Below, piece after piece: positions 1 through 11,745 of a stretch of DNA of 64,000 bases. The stretch is from Prosopocoilus inquinatus (lineage: Eukaryota > Arthropoda > Insecta > Coleoptera > Lucanidae), in the NCBI GenBank assembly GCA_036172665.1, contig CM069876.1, positions 48,453,001 to 48,517,000 of the forward strand, in the 5' to 3' direction. Within the stretch, counting starts at the first letter, position 1. Every line of letters starts with the position of its first letter. The notes under the pieces are model-generated. The model was not told the origin of the DNA. It made no database searches and saw only the letters and a list, made by a program, of their open reading frames with translations. A program made the translations under genes and the position numbers.

Positions 1-479
1 TCGATTCCTGAGTCCTCCACCTGAGCAACAACAACAACAACCAAAGCAAGTTTACGACTTTCATAAATCTTCCGGCAATGCGAAGAAGTGTAAATAAAAC
101 AAACCCAGCGGGAGCTTAAAAGTCGCGTCGTCGCCCACCTACCTGAAGAAGAGTCAAAATATTGACGTTTGCTGCCCTGTTTCGGGGGGTGAGGAGGAGG
201 ACGGACGAACCGCCGCCCCAATTAAATTAAAGAAAGGGCCGTCGTAAATCCCCCGAGGAGCGAAACAGGTAAAAGTACTTTCGGTTTTCGGCGGCGGGCG
301 GCGTGCGATTTTTACAACTTACACGCGTAAATAAATGAATTAGCTGGGCAGTTGAGCAGAGATTTATTGTTCGCGTGTCCTTGACACACTTGGACTGATG
401 TAGGCAACACAGCACGCTTGATTATTAGCGTGGAAAGTAAGATTCGGCTTTGTATTTTTATGGAAATATCATTTCGATT
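1..479. other. Unique, GC-richer island at left edge; candidate regulatory DNA
   Basis: This stretch has no repeat structure that I can see. Its first 340 bases are much richer in GC and CpG than the satellites that follow, with a GGGGGGTGAGGAGGAGGACG block near 184-203 and GGCGGCGGGCGGCG near 289-303. No open frame is convincing. It could be a regulatory island or the end of a feature left of the window; I infer this only from composition contrast. Confidence 0.3.
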
Positions 480-2310
480 GCCTGATTTGTTGTAACTAAA
501 TGCATGTCTAAAATTTGGTTGACTCATTTTACCTATTTTTTTTTTTTTAATTAATTTGACATGCAAAAAGTTCCAGCATGAATGAGTATCAATCATTACC
601 AAAGCTAGTTACATTCCAGACAGGCATGGGCGTCCTAAAATACACGAATTTTTGTGTTAAATTCAAATTTTGATGTATTTTGGTGTAAATTCATGAATTC
701 ATATCAAAAATTTTTTGGCCAATTTACTGTTTTTTTTTAAATTAATTTGACATGCTAAAAGTCTCAGCGAGATCGCTAATTACCAAAGCTAGTTACATGG
801 GCGTCCTAAAATATACGAATTTTTGCGTTAAATTCTAATTTTGATTTATTTTGTTGTAAATTCAAGTTCAAAACTTTGTTGGCTCATTTTACCCATTTTC
901 TTAAATCAATTTGATATGTAAAAAGTTCCAGCACGAATAAGTATCGATCATTACCAAAGCTAGTTACATTCCAGACAGGCATGGGCGTCCTAAAATACAC
1001 GAATTTTTGTGTTAAATTCAAATTTTGATGTATTTTGGTGTAAATTCATGAATTCATATCAAACATTTTTTGGCCCATTTACTGTTTTTTTAAAAATTAA
1101 TTTGACATGCTAAAAGTCTCAGCAAGATCGCTAATTACCAAAGCTAGTTACATGGGCGTCCTAAAATATACGAATTTTTGCGTTAAATTCTAATTTTGAT
1201 TTATTTTGTTGTAAATTCATGTTCAAAACTTTGTTGGCTCATTTTACCCATTTTCTTAAATCAATTTGATATGTAAAAAGTTCCAGCACGAATAAGTATC
1301 GATCATTACCAAAGCTAGTTACATTCCAGACAGGCATGGGCGTCCTAAAATATACGAATTTTTGTGTTAAATTCAAATTTTGATGTATTTTGGTGTAAAT
1401 TCATGAATTCATATCAAAAATTTTTTGGCCCATTTACTGTTTTTTTTAAAATTAATTTGACATGCTAAAAGTCTCAGCGAGATCGCTAATTACCAAAGCT
1501 AGTTACATGGGCGTCCTAAAATATACGAATTTTTGCGTTAAATTCTAATTTTGATTAATTTTGTTGTAAATTCATGTTCAAAATTTTGTTGTCTCATTTT
1601 ACCTGTTTTTTTTTAAACAATTTGATATGCAGAAAGTTCCAGCACGAATAAGTATCGATCATTACCAAAGCTAGTTACATTCCAGACAGGCATGGGCGTC
1701 CTAAAGTGTACGAATTTTTGAGTTAAATTCTGATTTTGATGCATTTTATTGTAAATTCATGTTCAAAATTTTGCTGACTCACTTTACTAATTCTGTTTTT
1801 TTAATTAATTTAAGAATACAAAAGCTAGATACATTCCAGACGGGCAAGGGCGTCCTAAAATTTACGAAATGTTGATTTATTTATTTTTTATTTAATTCAT
1901 GTTCAAAATTTTATTGATTCCTATTCCCTATTTCTTTTTTTTTTTTAATAATTTGACATACAAAAAGTTCCCGCACGAAAAAGTATGGATCATTACCAAA
2001 GCTAGTTACATTCCAGACGGGTGTAGGCGTCTGAAAATTTTGACGAATTTTTGTGTTAAATTTTGATTTTGATTTATTTTGTTGTAAATTGTTCATGCCA
2101 AAATGTTGTTGGATCATTTATCCCGTTTTTAAAATAAATTTTACATGCAAAAAATTCAAGCACGAATAAATATCGATGATTACCAAAGCTAGTGACGTTC
2201 CAGACCGGCATTGGCGTCCTAAAATATACGAGTCCTAAAATAATCGAATTTTTCTTCGAATTCTAATCTTAATTCATTTTGTTATAATTTAACTTTCGAA
2301 ATTTTGAATT
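480..2310. repeat. Higher-order satellite, alternating 171- and 184-bp monomers
   Basis: The word GCGTCCTAAAAT recurs at 630, 801, 985, 1156, 1340, 1511 and 1696, giving alternating spacings of 171, 184, 171, 184, 171 and 185 bp. The monomers starting at 630, 985 and 1340 share TTCATATCAAA and GTCTCAGC (type A); those at 801, 1156 and 1511 share TTGGCTCATTTTACC-like and AAGTTCCAGCACG (type B). Three near-identical 355-bp A+B dimers therefore form a small higher-order array. Edges on both sides are diverged single monomers (spacings 154, 177, 187 to about 2214). No coding capacity is evident. Confidence 0.92.
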
Positions 2311-2389
2311 AGCTACTTTTTTTCTACTAATTTTTTCTGATTTTTCCATAGCGTGGCATTAATATCTTTTAGTTTTTAAATTTTTCTTT

Positions 2390-4680
2390 TTTTTTAATTT
2401 TTTTTTTTTTGTATTACTTGGTAGTTTGGTTTAGTTCGGTTCGGTTGACCTTGACTTTAGTTTTGTTTGGTTGAAAATGAAATTCTTTCTTTAACCATTC
2501 CAAATTTCTAATGATTTTTTTGGGCTCACCTTGGGCTCAATTTTGCTTAATTTTCATTCATTTTAATTATTTTAATTTATTTTACTTTAATTTTTCTAAA
2601 AATATGTATTTTTTTAATATTTTGGTATTCCTCGCCCCCCTCCCTCAAACAGAGATATGATTGATTTGTCGTGGGGGTCACGCGGAGCTACAAATTTGAC
2701 AACAGTATTACGTTATTATCTTTAATTTTTTTCATTTTTAAAATTTTTTTGTTTTGTATTGGTAGTTTGGTTCGGTTGACCTTGAGCTTAGTTTTGTTTG
2801 ATCTTAATGAAATTAATGAAATTAAAATTAACTGAATGTCCGGAATTTTCCGGACTGTGCTGATCACGATAAAAAAGTATTTATATAACGGTTAACTCAA
2901 TTAAAAAAAAATGTATATTTTACTAGGAATGTCCGGAATATCCCGGACTGTAATCATTACACACGTTTCATTGTCTCTCAAAGTCAGGAAAAAGCTCCTT
3001 TCAGTTTCTTCTGATTCAGTTAAAGCCTGAACTGGAAAATTCTCTATTTGATTAAAAAAAAGACAAAAACAAAAAACCATTCTATTTAACAAATGTGAAA
3101 AAAGTCGCACACTTTTTTTTGTAAATTTTGCTATCATAATCTCCTTTGATTGTCTCAATAACAAAACGTAATTTGAAAAACAGAAAACAGTGGCGTTACA
3201 ATCAGAAGTTCCTTTCAAATTTGGCAAGGATTTTTTGCTTAGCGGTACGCCGCCACTGAACACAGTAGACGTTCTAAATTCTGAACATCTGAACATTTAA
3301 GAAATATGTTCTTAGGTGTAACTCAAAGTTATTGTGTCGCTAATGTGCAGTTGTTTAATGTTTAATATATTATTACATAAGTGATGTAATATTATGCGCA
3401 CAGAAAGATAATTTTCCAATTAAACTATCTCGTAAAAATGTAATTTACGTGAGACAATCAAATCGATAGTTATGCAATAATACTCGTTAATATTATCGCT
3501 AAATAATAGTAATAACGGGCGGTCATTTATTTCACATTAAAAAAAAAATAACACTTCCGAAATAACACTTAATAACTCTTCCGAAAAAAAAATATGTTTC
3601 CTCATTTACAAATTTCTTTATTTTTCTTTTTTTTCTATTATTATTTTTCTTTCTTTTTTTCCCCCGTTCCCCCGTTCCCCTGCAACAGAGATGCCTCCTT
3701 CCCCCCTCCCCCCACAATAGAGATCTCGTTGAATTTAATTTAGGTATTAATTATTATGTATTACTTGGCACTTTCGTTCGGTTAGGTTGACCTTGAGGTT
3801 AGTTTTGATTGGTTTTAATGAAATGTATTTTTTTAACTATTCCAAATTTTTAATGATTTTTTTCGGGCTCACCTTGGGCTCAATTTTGCTTCATTTTGAT
3901 TATTTTAATTTATTTTGCTTCAATTTTTCTAAAAATATGTATTTTTTTAATATTTTAGTCTTGCTCCCCGCCCCCCACCGAACAGAGATAGATTGATTTG
4001 TCGTGGGGGCCACGCGGAGCTAAAACTTTGATTACGTTATTATCTTTAATTTTTAAATTGTTCTCATTTTAAGAAAAAAAAATTGTTTTGTATTGGTAGT
4101 GTGTTCGATTCGTTTCGGTTGCCCTTGAGCTTAGTTTTGTTTGCTTTTAATGAAATTTATTTTTTTAACTACATACTCTAAATTTCTAATTATTTTAAAA
4201 ATTTTTTCTAATTATTTTTTTTTTCATTTATTCGTTGAGTTGGCTTCGCGTAAGTTGGTTTCGGTTGGATTGGGCTCACTTAAATTTGCTTAATTTTCAT
4301 TAATTTTAATCATTTAATTTATCTTGCTTTAATTTTTTTAAAAATATGTGTTTTCCTAATTTTTCAACACTTGCCCCCCTCCCCAACAGAAATCTGATTG
4401 AGCTTAATGTAAGTATTTGTCGTGGGGGACCCGCAGAGCTAAAATCTTGATCATAGTGTGACATAATCTTTTCGTTTTTAATTTTTTCTTATTTTTTAAC
4501 TTCTTTTTTAGTTTTAAATTTTTTCTTATTTTTTAATTTTTTTTTTGTATTACTTTAGCAATTTATTTAATTCGGTTTAGTTCAGTTCAGTTATTTTCTT
4601 AAATTTTAATAACAATTAAATTAATAATAATTTTTTATTTTTAATGATTTTTTTAACTTTTTTCTTTTATTTATTCGTCG
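2390..4680. repeat. T-rich degenerate repeat family with TTGACCTTGA words
   Basis: Diverged units of roughly 330-420 bp share the order GGTTGACCTTGAG, TTAGTTTTG, GGCTCACCTTGGGCTCAA, AAAAATATGTAT, a C-rich block with AACAGAGAT, and TTTGTCGTGGGGG...CGCGGAGCTA. The C-rich/GTGGGGG landmark appears near 2636, 3966 and 4378, and in partial form near 3660-3725. The family is the reverse complement of the A-rich family at 9.4-11.4, 15.5-16.2, 41.9-43.2 and 63.6-64 kb. The segment 2800-3530 does not fit the unit and appears to be an insertion or an older spacer. Confidence 0.75.
2838..2948. other. Pair of GTCCGGAA palindromes
   Basis: GTCCGGAATTTTCCGGAC (2838-2855) has 8-bp arms around two bases, and GTCCGGAATATCCCGGAC (2931-2948) has 6-bp core arms. 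They lie 93 bp apart in an otherwise AT-rich spacer. They could be protein-binding palindromes or termini of a decayed element. The first also contains a GAAnnTTC arrangement, but two sites do not establish a heat-shock element. Confidence 0.45.
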
Positions 4681-4884
4681 AGTTGGGCGTAGCGTTTAAG
4701 ACAAAAAATAACAAAAGTAACAGGCTATAGGACAAATAAATTTATTATTATTATTAAAAAACAGTGCTAGTATCTTCTCGCAGACCCCCCCCCCCCCCCA
4801 AAGAGTGCCAACTAATAGAATTTGAGGAAGATCTAACGTCATGGGCGTCGCTATAAACGACCTACCGAAACTGCTCTCCACGCC

Positions 4885-5505
4885 CTCTTTGGAAAACAAA
4901 CTGAAACTTGTTCTTCTTTTTTGGGTTTAAACGGGTTTCAGAACTATTAGAACTATTTTGAAAACAATGAAGGAAGGACGAATAGTACCAAGAGAGGGAA
5001 ATGAAACTTCGTCCTCGTTTAGGATTTATATGAGTTTCAAAACTATTTTGACAACGAAGAAGGGAGGAAGGAAGGACGAAGAGTGCCAAGAGCGGGGGTT
5101 GAAACTTCCTTTTCTTCTTTTTGGGTTTATATAAATGAGTTTCAGGACCGTTTTAAGAACAAGGAAAGGAGGAAAGCAGGACGAATAGTGCCAAGAGGGG
5201 GAACTGAAACTTCCTTTTCTTTTCTTCGGATTTAAATGAGTTTCGAAACTATTCTGACAACGAGGAAGGGGGAAGGACGAAGAGTGCCTAGAAAGGGAAC
5301 TGAGCTTCTTTTTCTCCTTTTTGGATTTATATAAATGAATTTCAGAACTGTTTTACCGACGAGAAAATAAGGAAAGCAGGACGAATAGTGCCAAGAGGGG
5401 AAACAGAAACTTCCTTTTCGTTTTTTCGGATTTAAATGATTTTCACAACTATTTTAACAACGTGAAAGGAAGAAAGGACGAATAGTGCCAAGAGGGGGAA
5501 CTATC
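4885..5505. repeat. Satellite with alternating ~97 and ~105-bp units
   Basis: The words AATAGTGCCAAGAG or GAGTGCCAAGAG recur near 4986, 5082, 5188, 5284, 5388 and 5485, giving spacings of about 97, 106, 96, 104 and 97 bp. One subunit carries TTTATATAAATGAGTTTCAG and the next lacks the TATA insertion, so the true unit is a dimer of about 201 bp. This is the second dimeric satellite in the first 6 kb. Confidence 0.85.
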
Positions 5506-6441
5506 AGCCATCATAAAGTTACTGGCAAGAAATATTTGGTCCTTTACATACATGCCAGTGATCAGAACACTCTGCATTTTTTTTTAATTCTTTTTGAACT
5601 ATAGTACTTCACATGAACAAAAGGCACTTGCTTAATTGCGCTGGATGGATCGTGTCCGCTCTTTTGTTTTTCTTTCTTTTTTTCTTTCAAGCGGCGTTAC
5701 TGACTGTGTGTGTGTGTGAATTAGGGCATGCACGTGCAACAGGGGGAGGCACGTGAACGATTTACAGACTGCACGGCGGTGTGGAGGTGCGCGGGGGGCG
5801 ATGGGCGATTCTTAGAAATGTATTTTGGAAGTGCGAGGAGCATAACGGAGAGCGGTTCGGTTCTTTGTGGCCATTGTTGCGCGCACGTCGCAGTTGACGT
5901 TAACGCAAGAAGGAGCCTTTGAAGTCATGCGTCGTTTCTCGCTCGCTTTAAGACGCCGTTTTGTTTCTCTTTTACGGACATTTAAAAGCAGTTAAGTGAC
6001 CGACGCGCATGTGACTCGGAATCGAGATGCGATGCAACGGGAGAAAGCGGTTTAAATCGCTCGAAACTATAGCACACTTACCACAATATTTAAAAAAGAA
6101 AATGACGCTAAATAGTATGTTTGTTGTCCTGCCTATGGTCTCGCTTTACGACAACGACCGGTATATAAAGTCATTTCCGCGGAAGGTATATTATTTGCGT
6201 CCCATTTTTTTTAAACACTCAAAGATACAAAAAAAAAACAAGCAAAATTAATCTCGGCTGGTTCAAGTATGTCAGTACGATGCAAAATTTCGGCTCTAAG
6301 TATAGTATTCCCATTTTAAATTGGTTTTGATAGCAGGGCAAGACTGATTTTTGTGATTAAAAGAAGGGCTGTCTTGATACTGAAAGCCTTCTCATAAATC
6401 CTTTTATTAACAATGATAATTAAAATTAAATAATTGTACAG
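5506..6441. other. Unique region with (TG)n and CpG-rich island
   Basis: I see no tandem structure here. A short (TG)n lies at about 5705-5718, and 5700-6060 is CpG-rich with GCACGTGCAAC, GGCACGTGAACG (two CACGTG E-boxes), GCGCGCACG and CGACGCGCATG. Short open frames exist but none looks conserved. It is a candidate regulatory island by composition and E-box content only. Confidence 0.35.
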
Positions 6442-6950
6442 ATATACAGGGTGTAACTTTAATGAGGGGCCAAACTTTAAGGGTCAGTTCCTCACACCGA
6501 AACATGAAAAAAAGTTTATATGAACATAGGTCCGCAAACGCTTAGTTTCCGAGATATAACGAAATCCTCGCAGGCAGCCAAGATTTTATATTTGAAATCT
6601 CATAACTTTCCCGAACAACTTTCCCAAATAACATTTTCGCGTATCTTGCTAAATAAAGGTACTTTACTCTTACGTCGGTTTCAAACATTTCGATCTGCTC
6701 GGTTTATGACGATAGATATTCAGATTTTGACAAGTGTATTTTAGGTTTGGGAAGATGCGGGAACTTTCGTAAAGAATAAATTTTTCTGAGAAATCGATAG
6801 CAAAAAAGTTTCCCAACTTTTTTCCGGACCCTGTATCTCGGAAACCATGCGCTTGTCGACGTATGTTTATATGATCTTTTCTTCATAATTCGACGTGAGG
6901 AACTAGCCTTTGATGTTTTTCCCTTCAAAAAATTTACACCCTGTATATAT
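6440..6950. mobile_element. Foldback/MITE-like DNA transposon, ~510 bp, ends ACAGGGTGTAA
   Basis: The left end reads ATATACAGGGTGTAACTTT and the right end TTTACACCCTGTATAT, an inverted terminal match. The similarity continues inward: left GGGTCAGTTCCTCACACCG, GTTTATATGAACATA and AGTTTCCGAGATATA are mirrored on the right (6835-6905) by TATCTCGGAAACC, TATGTTTATATGATC and CGACGTGAGGAACTA. Arms are thus at least about 100 bp and diverged, with a non-coding centre. The structure fits a non-autonomous DNA element of the ACAGGGTG-ended type; the superfamily cannot be named from this copy. Confidence 0.82.
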
Positions 6951-7519
6951 AGATTAATATCTGAACAAATCTAAACAAAAACAAATTGGTTTGACCTCGG
7001 AACCGGAAGGCTTTGTAGAAGTTACACAGTTTATAGGCCAGAATAACCAATTTAAAACGCAATACTACGCAATAATAAGCAATTTAAAATTAGACTACTA
7101 TAGAGAAGTACATATTGCATGCCATTAGGTAACAAAAAAAAGGTGTCTAAGTTTTTTCTGTAAATTTTAAACTGAATCGTTTTCTATTTAGACAAATTGC
7201 ACAACAAAATCAAATAATTTCGCAAAGCCAAACGCAAGTGCAGCGCTGTTAACTTTCTTCGGCGATGTGTGGCATGGGCACACACACACACACACACGCA
7301 CCAGCAGCATCAGATAACCTAAAAACGAAAGAGTTTTAACATCTTGCAAATATCCGGCGACCTATTACGTAACTGCGACCTATTACTCACAAATAACAAA
7401 AGGGAGGCGTTCAATTTTTTTTTTCTTACTTTTTTTTTGATGTTGCACATTCCAAACCAGTGTCTCCCAAACACTGATTCACGAATGAGTTTCAAATATA
7501 TTGAGGTTGTTAATTCAAT
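6951..7519. other. Unique AT-rich spacer with (CA)n
   Basis: A (CA)n tract is at about 7269-7297, after GGCGATGTGTGGCATGGG. Nothing else recognisable was found apart from a T-run near 7416-7438. Confidence 0.4.
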
Positions 7520-8870
7520 AAATTATTAGCTTCCACGTACATACAGTGAAACTCCGATAAAAAGGTCAAATGAGCTTCGCCAAACAAAACACTGGCTCAT
7601 GAATGACTTCCAAATCTATTCAGATTTCAAGTTGTCTAATCCAATAATTAAAATACTGAAACAGAATCTGAAAACTACCGATTTTGTTTTTGTTTTTAAT
7701 AAATCATTAACTTCAATCTACAGTGAAATCCCGATTAAATGTCCCTCCGATCGAATGAGCTTCCCCCAAACCGCACCAATCCATGAATCAGTTCCACCGA
7801 CTCAGTTTTCAAGTTCTTTCAACCAATCATTAAAATACTAACAGAAAATATAAAAACTATTGAATTGTTTGTGTTTTTAATAAATTATTAACTTCAAAAT
7901 ACAGTCGAATTCAGATGAAATGTCACCTGGGCCCCCCTAATAGACTTCAACAGGTGTTCAGATCAATGATTAAAATACTGAAACAGAATGTAAAAACTAC
8001 CGATTTTTTTTTTGTTTTTAATAAATTATTGACTTCAATCTACAGTAGAATTCCGATGAAATGTCCCTCGGGTCAAATGAACTTCCCCCAAATAACACTG
8101 ATTCTCGAATGACTTCCAAATCTATTATTCGGATTTCAAATTTTTTAAGCCAATAATTAAAATACTACAACAGAATCTAAAAACCACCGAATTTTTGTTT
8201 TAAATAATTTCAATCTACAGTGGAATCTCGATTAAATGTCCGTCGGGTCGAATGAATTTCCCCCAAACCTCACCGAGTCATGAATAAGTGAGTTCCAAAT
8301 CGATTCAGTTTTCGAGTTCTCACAACCAACAATTAAAAATACTAAAATAAAATATATAAACTAATGAATTCTTTGTGCCTTCAATAAATTATTAACTTCA
8401 AAATACAGTCGAATCCGGATGAAACGTCCCTTGGGGCGAATGAGCTTCCGCCAAACAGCAATTGATCCATGAATAAATTCCAAATCTTTCAAGTTCTCCC
8501 AATTAGTATTAAAATACTAAAACAAAACTAAAAAAAAACGTGTTTCCTTTTGTTTCTAATAAATTATTAGCTTCAGTATTCATTGGAATCCCGATTGCAT
8601 ATCGCTCGGGTCGAATGAGCTTCCAGAATTTTATTACCAACACTGAAGGGTATCTGAGGTGGATACCGACCACCCCCGAGAAATATCCCGAGCGCGGTTC
8701 GAACCCACGATGCAGCGATTGCAAGGCCGCTCCCTTACCACTTGGACCGTTGAGACGTTAAATTGATTGAAAAACTTGTTTTGCTTTTAATACATTATTA
8801 ACTTTAATGTAAAGTGGAATTCGGATTAAACGTCTTTGGAATCGAACGAGCTGATATTGTCCGGCATGTT
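7520..8870. repeat. ~177-bp satellite whose unit carries a pogo/Tigger-like terminus
   Basis: TACAGTGAAATCCCGATTAAA-like words recur near 7542, 7719, 7900, 8041, 8216, 8404, 8578 and 8810 (spacings 177, 181, 141, 175, 188, 174, 232). Each is followed by a GTCCCTCGGGTCGAATGAGCTTCC-like block, TCATGAATGA, CCAATAATTAAAATACTAAAACA and a TTTTTAATAAATTATTAACTTCAA stretch (all approximate). The CAGTGGAATCTCGATTAAA core resembles terminal inverted repeats of pogo/Tigger-type elements, so the satellite may have grown from such an end. The 232-bp interval holds the tRNA-like insertion. Confidence 0.85.
8660..8757 (-). mobile_element. tRNA-like sequence (probable SINE head or decayed tRNA)
   Basis: On the minus strand, GGTCCAAGTGGTAAGG resembles a Pol III A box and GGGTTCGAACC is a perfect B box about 40 nt downstream. 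Between them AGCGG...TCGCT can form an anticodon-like stem around CCTTGCAA. The T arm pairs at 4 of 5 positions (GTGGG with CGCGC), but no matching acceptor stem is visible, so a functional tRNA gene is unlikely. It interrupts the 177-bp satellite, enlarging one unit to 232 bp, which supports insertion. No poly-A or simple tail was identified. Confidence 0.6.
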
Positions 8871-9439
8871 ATCCGTTCAATTTTTTTTTAAAACAAGCAG
8901 GTGTCAAAACAAAAAATACAAATTTTATTATTATCGAGACCAAAAATATTCGAGCCGAGCAAAATATTTCGATAAACGACGAATTTGTCCTAAATATGCC
9001 GCCGATTGCGCGGTTAATTAATATGCATCGCGTTAAGTGATAACAATAACATTTTTGTTTGCAGAAGTATATATTATTACTTAACAACGAAATTATGAAA
9101 CTGTTTGCAGCTAAACCAAACAAGATAATAATAATAGGAGTAGAATCGATAGCTTTCTTACAATTAGTTAAATTAACAAATAACAAATGACAACAACAAA
9201 TTTCATTCATTCAAAGCCAAGAGTTTTTTTTTTTTAATATTATTATTTTATTTAAATTATTTCTCGTTGATCGTTGTGTCTATTTCTTTACATTTTGACC
9301 AACTTAAATCAAGAGTAAGTACAGTGAAATCCGTCTAATCCAATTTATTTTATTTTATTTTTTAATTTGAATAGCTTAAGAGAATAACATCTGAGCTGTT
9401 GAGTCAAACATTTTAAACAGTTTTCACTGACGACCGCTT
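8871..9439. other. Unique AT-rich spacer
   Basis: Mostly unstructured AT-rich DNA. TACAGTGAAATCCGTCTAA at 9320-9338 is another isolated pogo/Tigger-like terminus word. No gene seen. Confidence 0.35.
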
Positions 9440-11430
9440 AAATTTTGTATTTGTAAGGGCGACTCAACTCAACTGAACTCAACCTAAGTGAAGCCAACCT
9501 AAGAAAATAATTCAACCAAAATAAGTCAGCCCAATCCAAGAAAAGAATTTACTACAGGAAATAAAATAAAAGTGACTAAAAATTAAAGAAAATTTATTTC
9601 AATGAAAATCAAGTTCGGCTCATCTCAGAGGTCAACCGAACTCAAGATTTGAGCCCAACCCAAGAAACGAATTTGAAAAGAATTTAATATCAAAAATTTA
9701 CGAAAGGATAAAACAAAAAAAAAGTACATATATTCGAAATTAGAATTCAAGTAAGCTCGCGCTTTCTCTGCCTAACTCGAGAAAAGTATTTTTTTTTTAA
9801 TTAAAAACTAGGAAAATTAAAATTTAAAAAAAATAAATGAAGTTCAATAAAAATTAGCTCCAGCCTACCTCAAGGTCAACCCAGCCGAAACTAACTGAAT
9901 TCGATCTACATGTACCCAACCACCGTCCGCCCCCACCTCCAAAAAAAAATTAAGTTTCAAAAAATTAATTAATTAATTAATATTCAATAAAAATTTTAAG
10001 ATCCAAAAAAATATAATTCAATAAAAATAGTTTAAACAGCGACACAATTTTTTTTTTCTTTTTAATTTTAAGATTCAAAAAATATTAAAATTAAATACAA
10101 AATAAATTTATCTTTAGGCGGGCCTTGGGAAAAATTGCACAAACGCACAACATTGCTTCTTTAAGCCAGCTCAGTTAAGCTCAACATAAATTTGCCTAAC
10201 ACGAGTCAGAAATTAAATTTTTTTGAAAATACCTTAACAAATTTAAAGTTTCTAAAAATTAAAAAAAAAGTAAACCCAACCAAACACTGCCTGACCCCCA
10301 GTTGAAGAATTAAAAATTAGGAGTAGACTAAGTTTCGAAAATTTAACATAAAAAAATAAAAATTCTAAATTAATTGAAACTAAGGTAAGCCGATCTCAAG
10401 GTCAACTCAGCTCAACCCAAGTAAAATAAACTCAACTCGAGTTAGAAATTAAAAATGTAAGAGCCACTTAAACCAATAATTTAAAACTTAGAAGAAAAAA
10501 TCAAAATTCAGTTCGAATTAAGTCCAACGTAAACTAGGCCAACCGAAGTCAACCCAGAAATATGAGAAACAGACGAAAATCACCATAAAAAAATTAAAAA
10601 TAACGAATTTCAAGGTCAAATCAACACAAATAAGCCCAACCTAACTCTGCCCATTCCAAAACAAACTTAAAGAAGAATTAAATTTAAGCTCAGCCAATTT
10701 CAAGGTCAGCCCAACCCAACTAAGTCAATTTAAGCCTGCCAAACACGAGCAAGAGATTAAAAATTAAAGAAAAAAAAACTTTCAAACTTAGAAAAACTAA
10801 GAACACATAAAAAAAAACATTAAAAATAAGGAATCTCAAGGCCAACTCAACCCAATTAAGCTCCTCTTAAGTCTGCCCAACACGAGCAAGAATTTTTTGA
10901 AAAACTAAAAAACAGATAACAAACATTAAAAATAACGAATCTCAAGGTCAACCCAACCCAACTAAGCTCATCTTAAGCCTGCCCAACACGAACAAGAGAT
11001 TAAAAATTAAAGAAAAAAAAACTTTCAAACTAAGAAAAATTAAAAAACAGATAAAAAAACATTAAAAATAACGGATCTCAAGGTCAACCCGACCCAACTA
11101 AGCTCAACTTAAGCCCGCCTAAAACGATCAAGAAAAGACTTTCAAACTCAGGCGGAAAGAAATTTTGTTGGAAATAAGTACAAGGTCAACCGAAGTCACT
11201 CAAATACAGTATGTCCCAGATAACTGGGGATCTCAAGGTCAACTCAACCCAACTAAGCTCCACTTAAGCCTGCCTAACACGAGCAAGAAGTTAAAAATTT
11301 AAAAAAAAAGCTTCAAAACTTAGAAAGACTGAAAAACAGATAAGAATCATGATAGAGAACATAAAAAATAACGAATTTCAAGGTCAACCCAATACAAATA
11401 AGCCCAACCAATTGAAGACGATGATTTGAA
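9440..11430. repeat. A-rich degenerate repeat family with TCTCAAGGTCAACCC words
   Basis: Diverged units are marked by TCTCAAGGTCAACCCAACC, AACTAAGCTCAACTTAAG, CCTGCCTAACACGAGCAAG and A-rich tails. In the better part the landmark TCTCAAGG falls near 10834, 10940, 11076, 11231 and 11376 (spacings 106-155 bp). Exact TCAAGGTCA occurs near 9870, 10396, 10610, 10700, 10942, 11078, 11233 and 11379. The same family occurs elsewhere in this orientation and inverted (T-rich blocks). Confidence 0.8.
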
Positions 11431-11436
11431 TATTTG

Positions 11437-11705
11437 AATCGTCAAAGATGTTGTATAAAAATAAAGCCGGAAAATAATACGACAGGCGTGAAGTAATGTA
11501 ATGGCTTGTAATGTTTTCTGTTTCTAACTTTTTTTTGCTTTTTTCTCTCCTTTGTTATTTACAATTGAGTTATTTTTCTATTTAATGATGTTTTTTTTTT
11601 TTTATATTTTAATGATTTTTCTTATATTTAATAATATGTAATATTATCATCGTTGGTTGGGTGGCAGAGCAGCTTAGGCTGGACCCCGCCAACATAAATA
11701 AAGAC

Positions 11706-11745
<40 letters not shown>

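Noticed and set aside
2838..2948. Heat-shock element or STAT-type site
   Set aside because: GAAnnTTC occurs once within a palindrome and is not arrayed; there is no promoter nearby. Kept only as a palindrome pair.
2901..3296. 131-codon minus-strand ATG frame
   Set aside because: It is the longest ATG-initiated frame outside satellites, but it has no motif, lies in a spacer inside a repeat block and contains lysine/phenylalanine runs from A/T homopolymers. An unknown transposon fragment remains possible.
8660..8757. Functional tRNA gene
   Set aside because: A and B boxes and a T loop are present, but no complementary acceptor stem can be found and one T-stem pair is mismatched.
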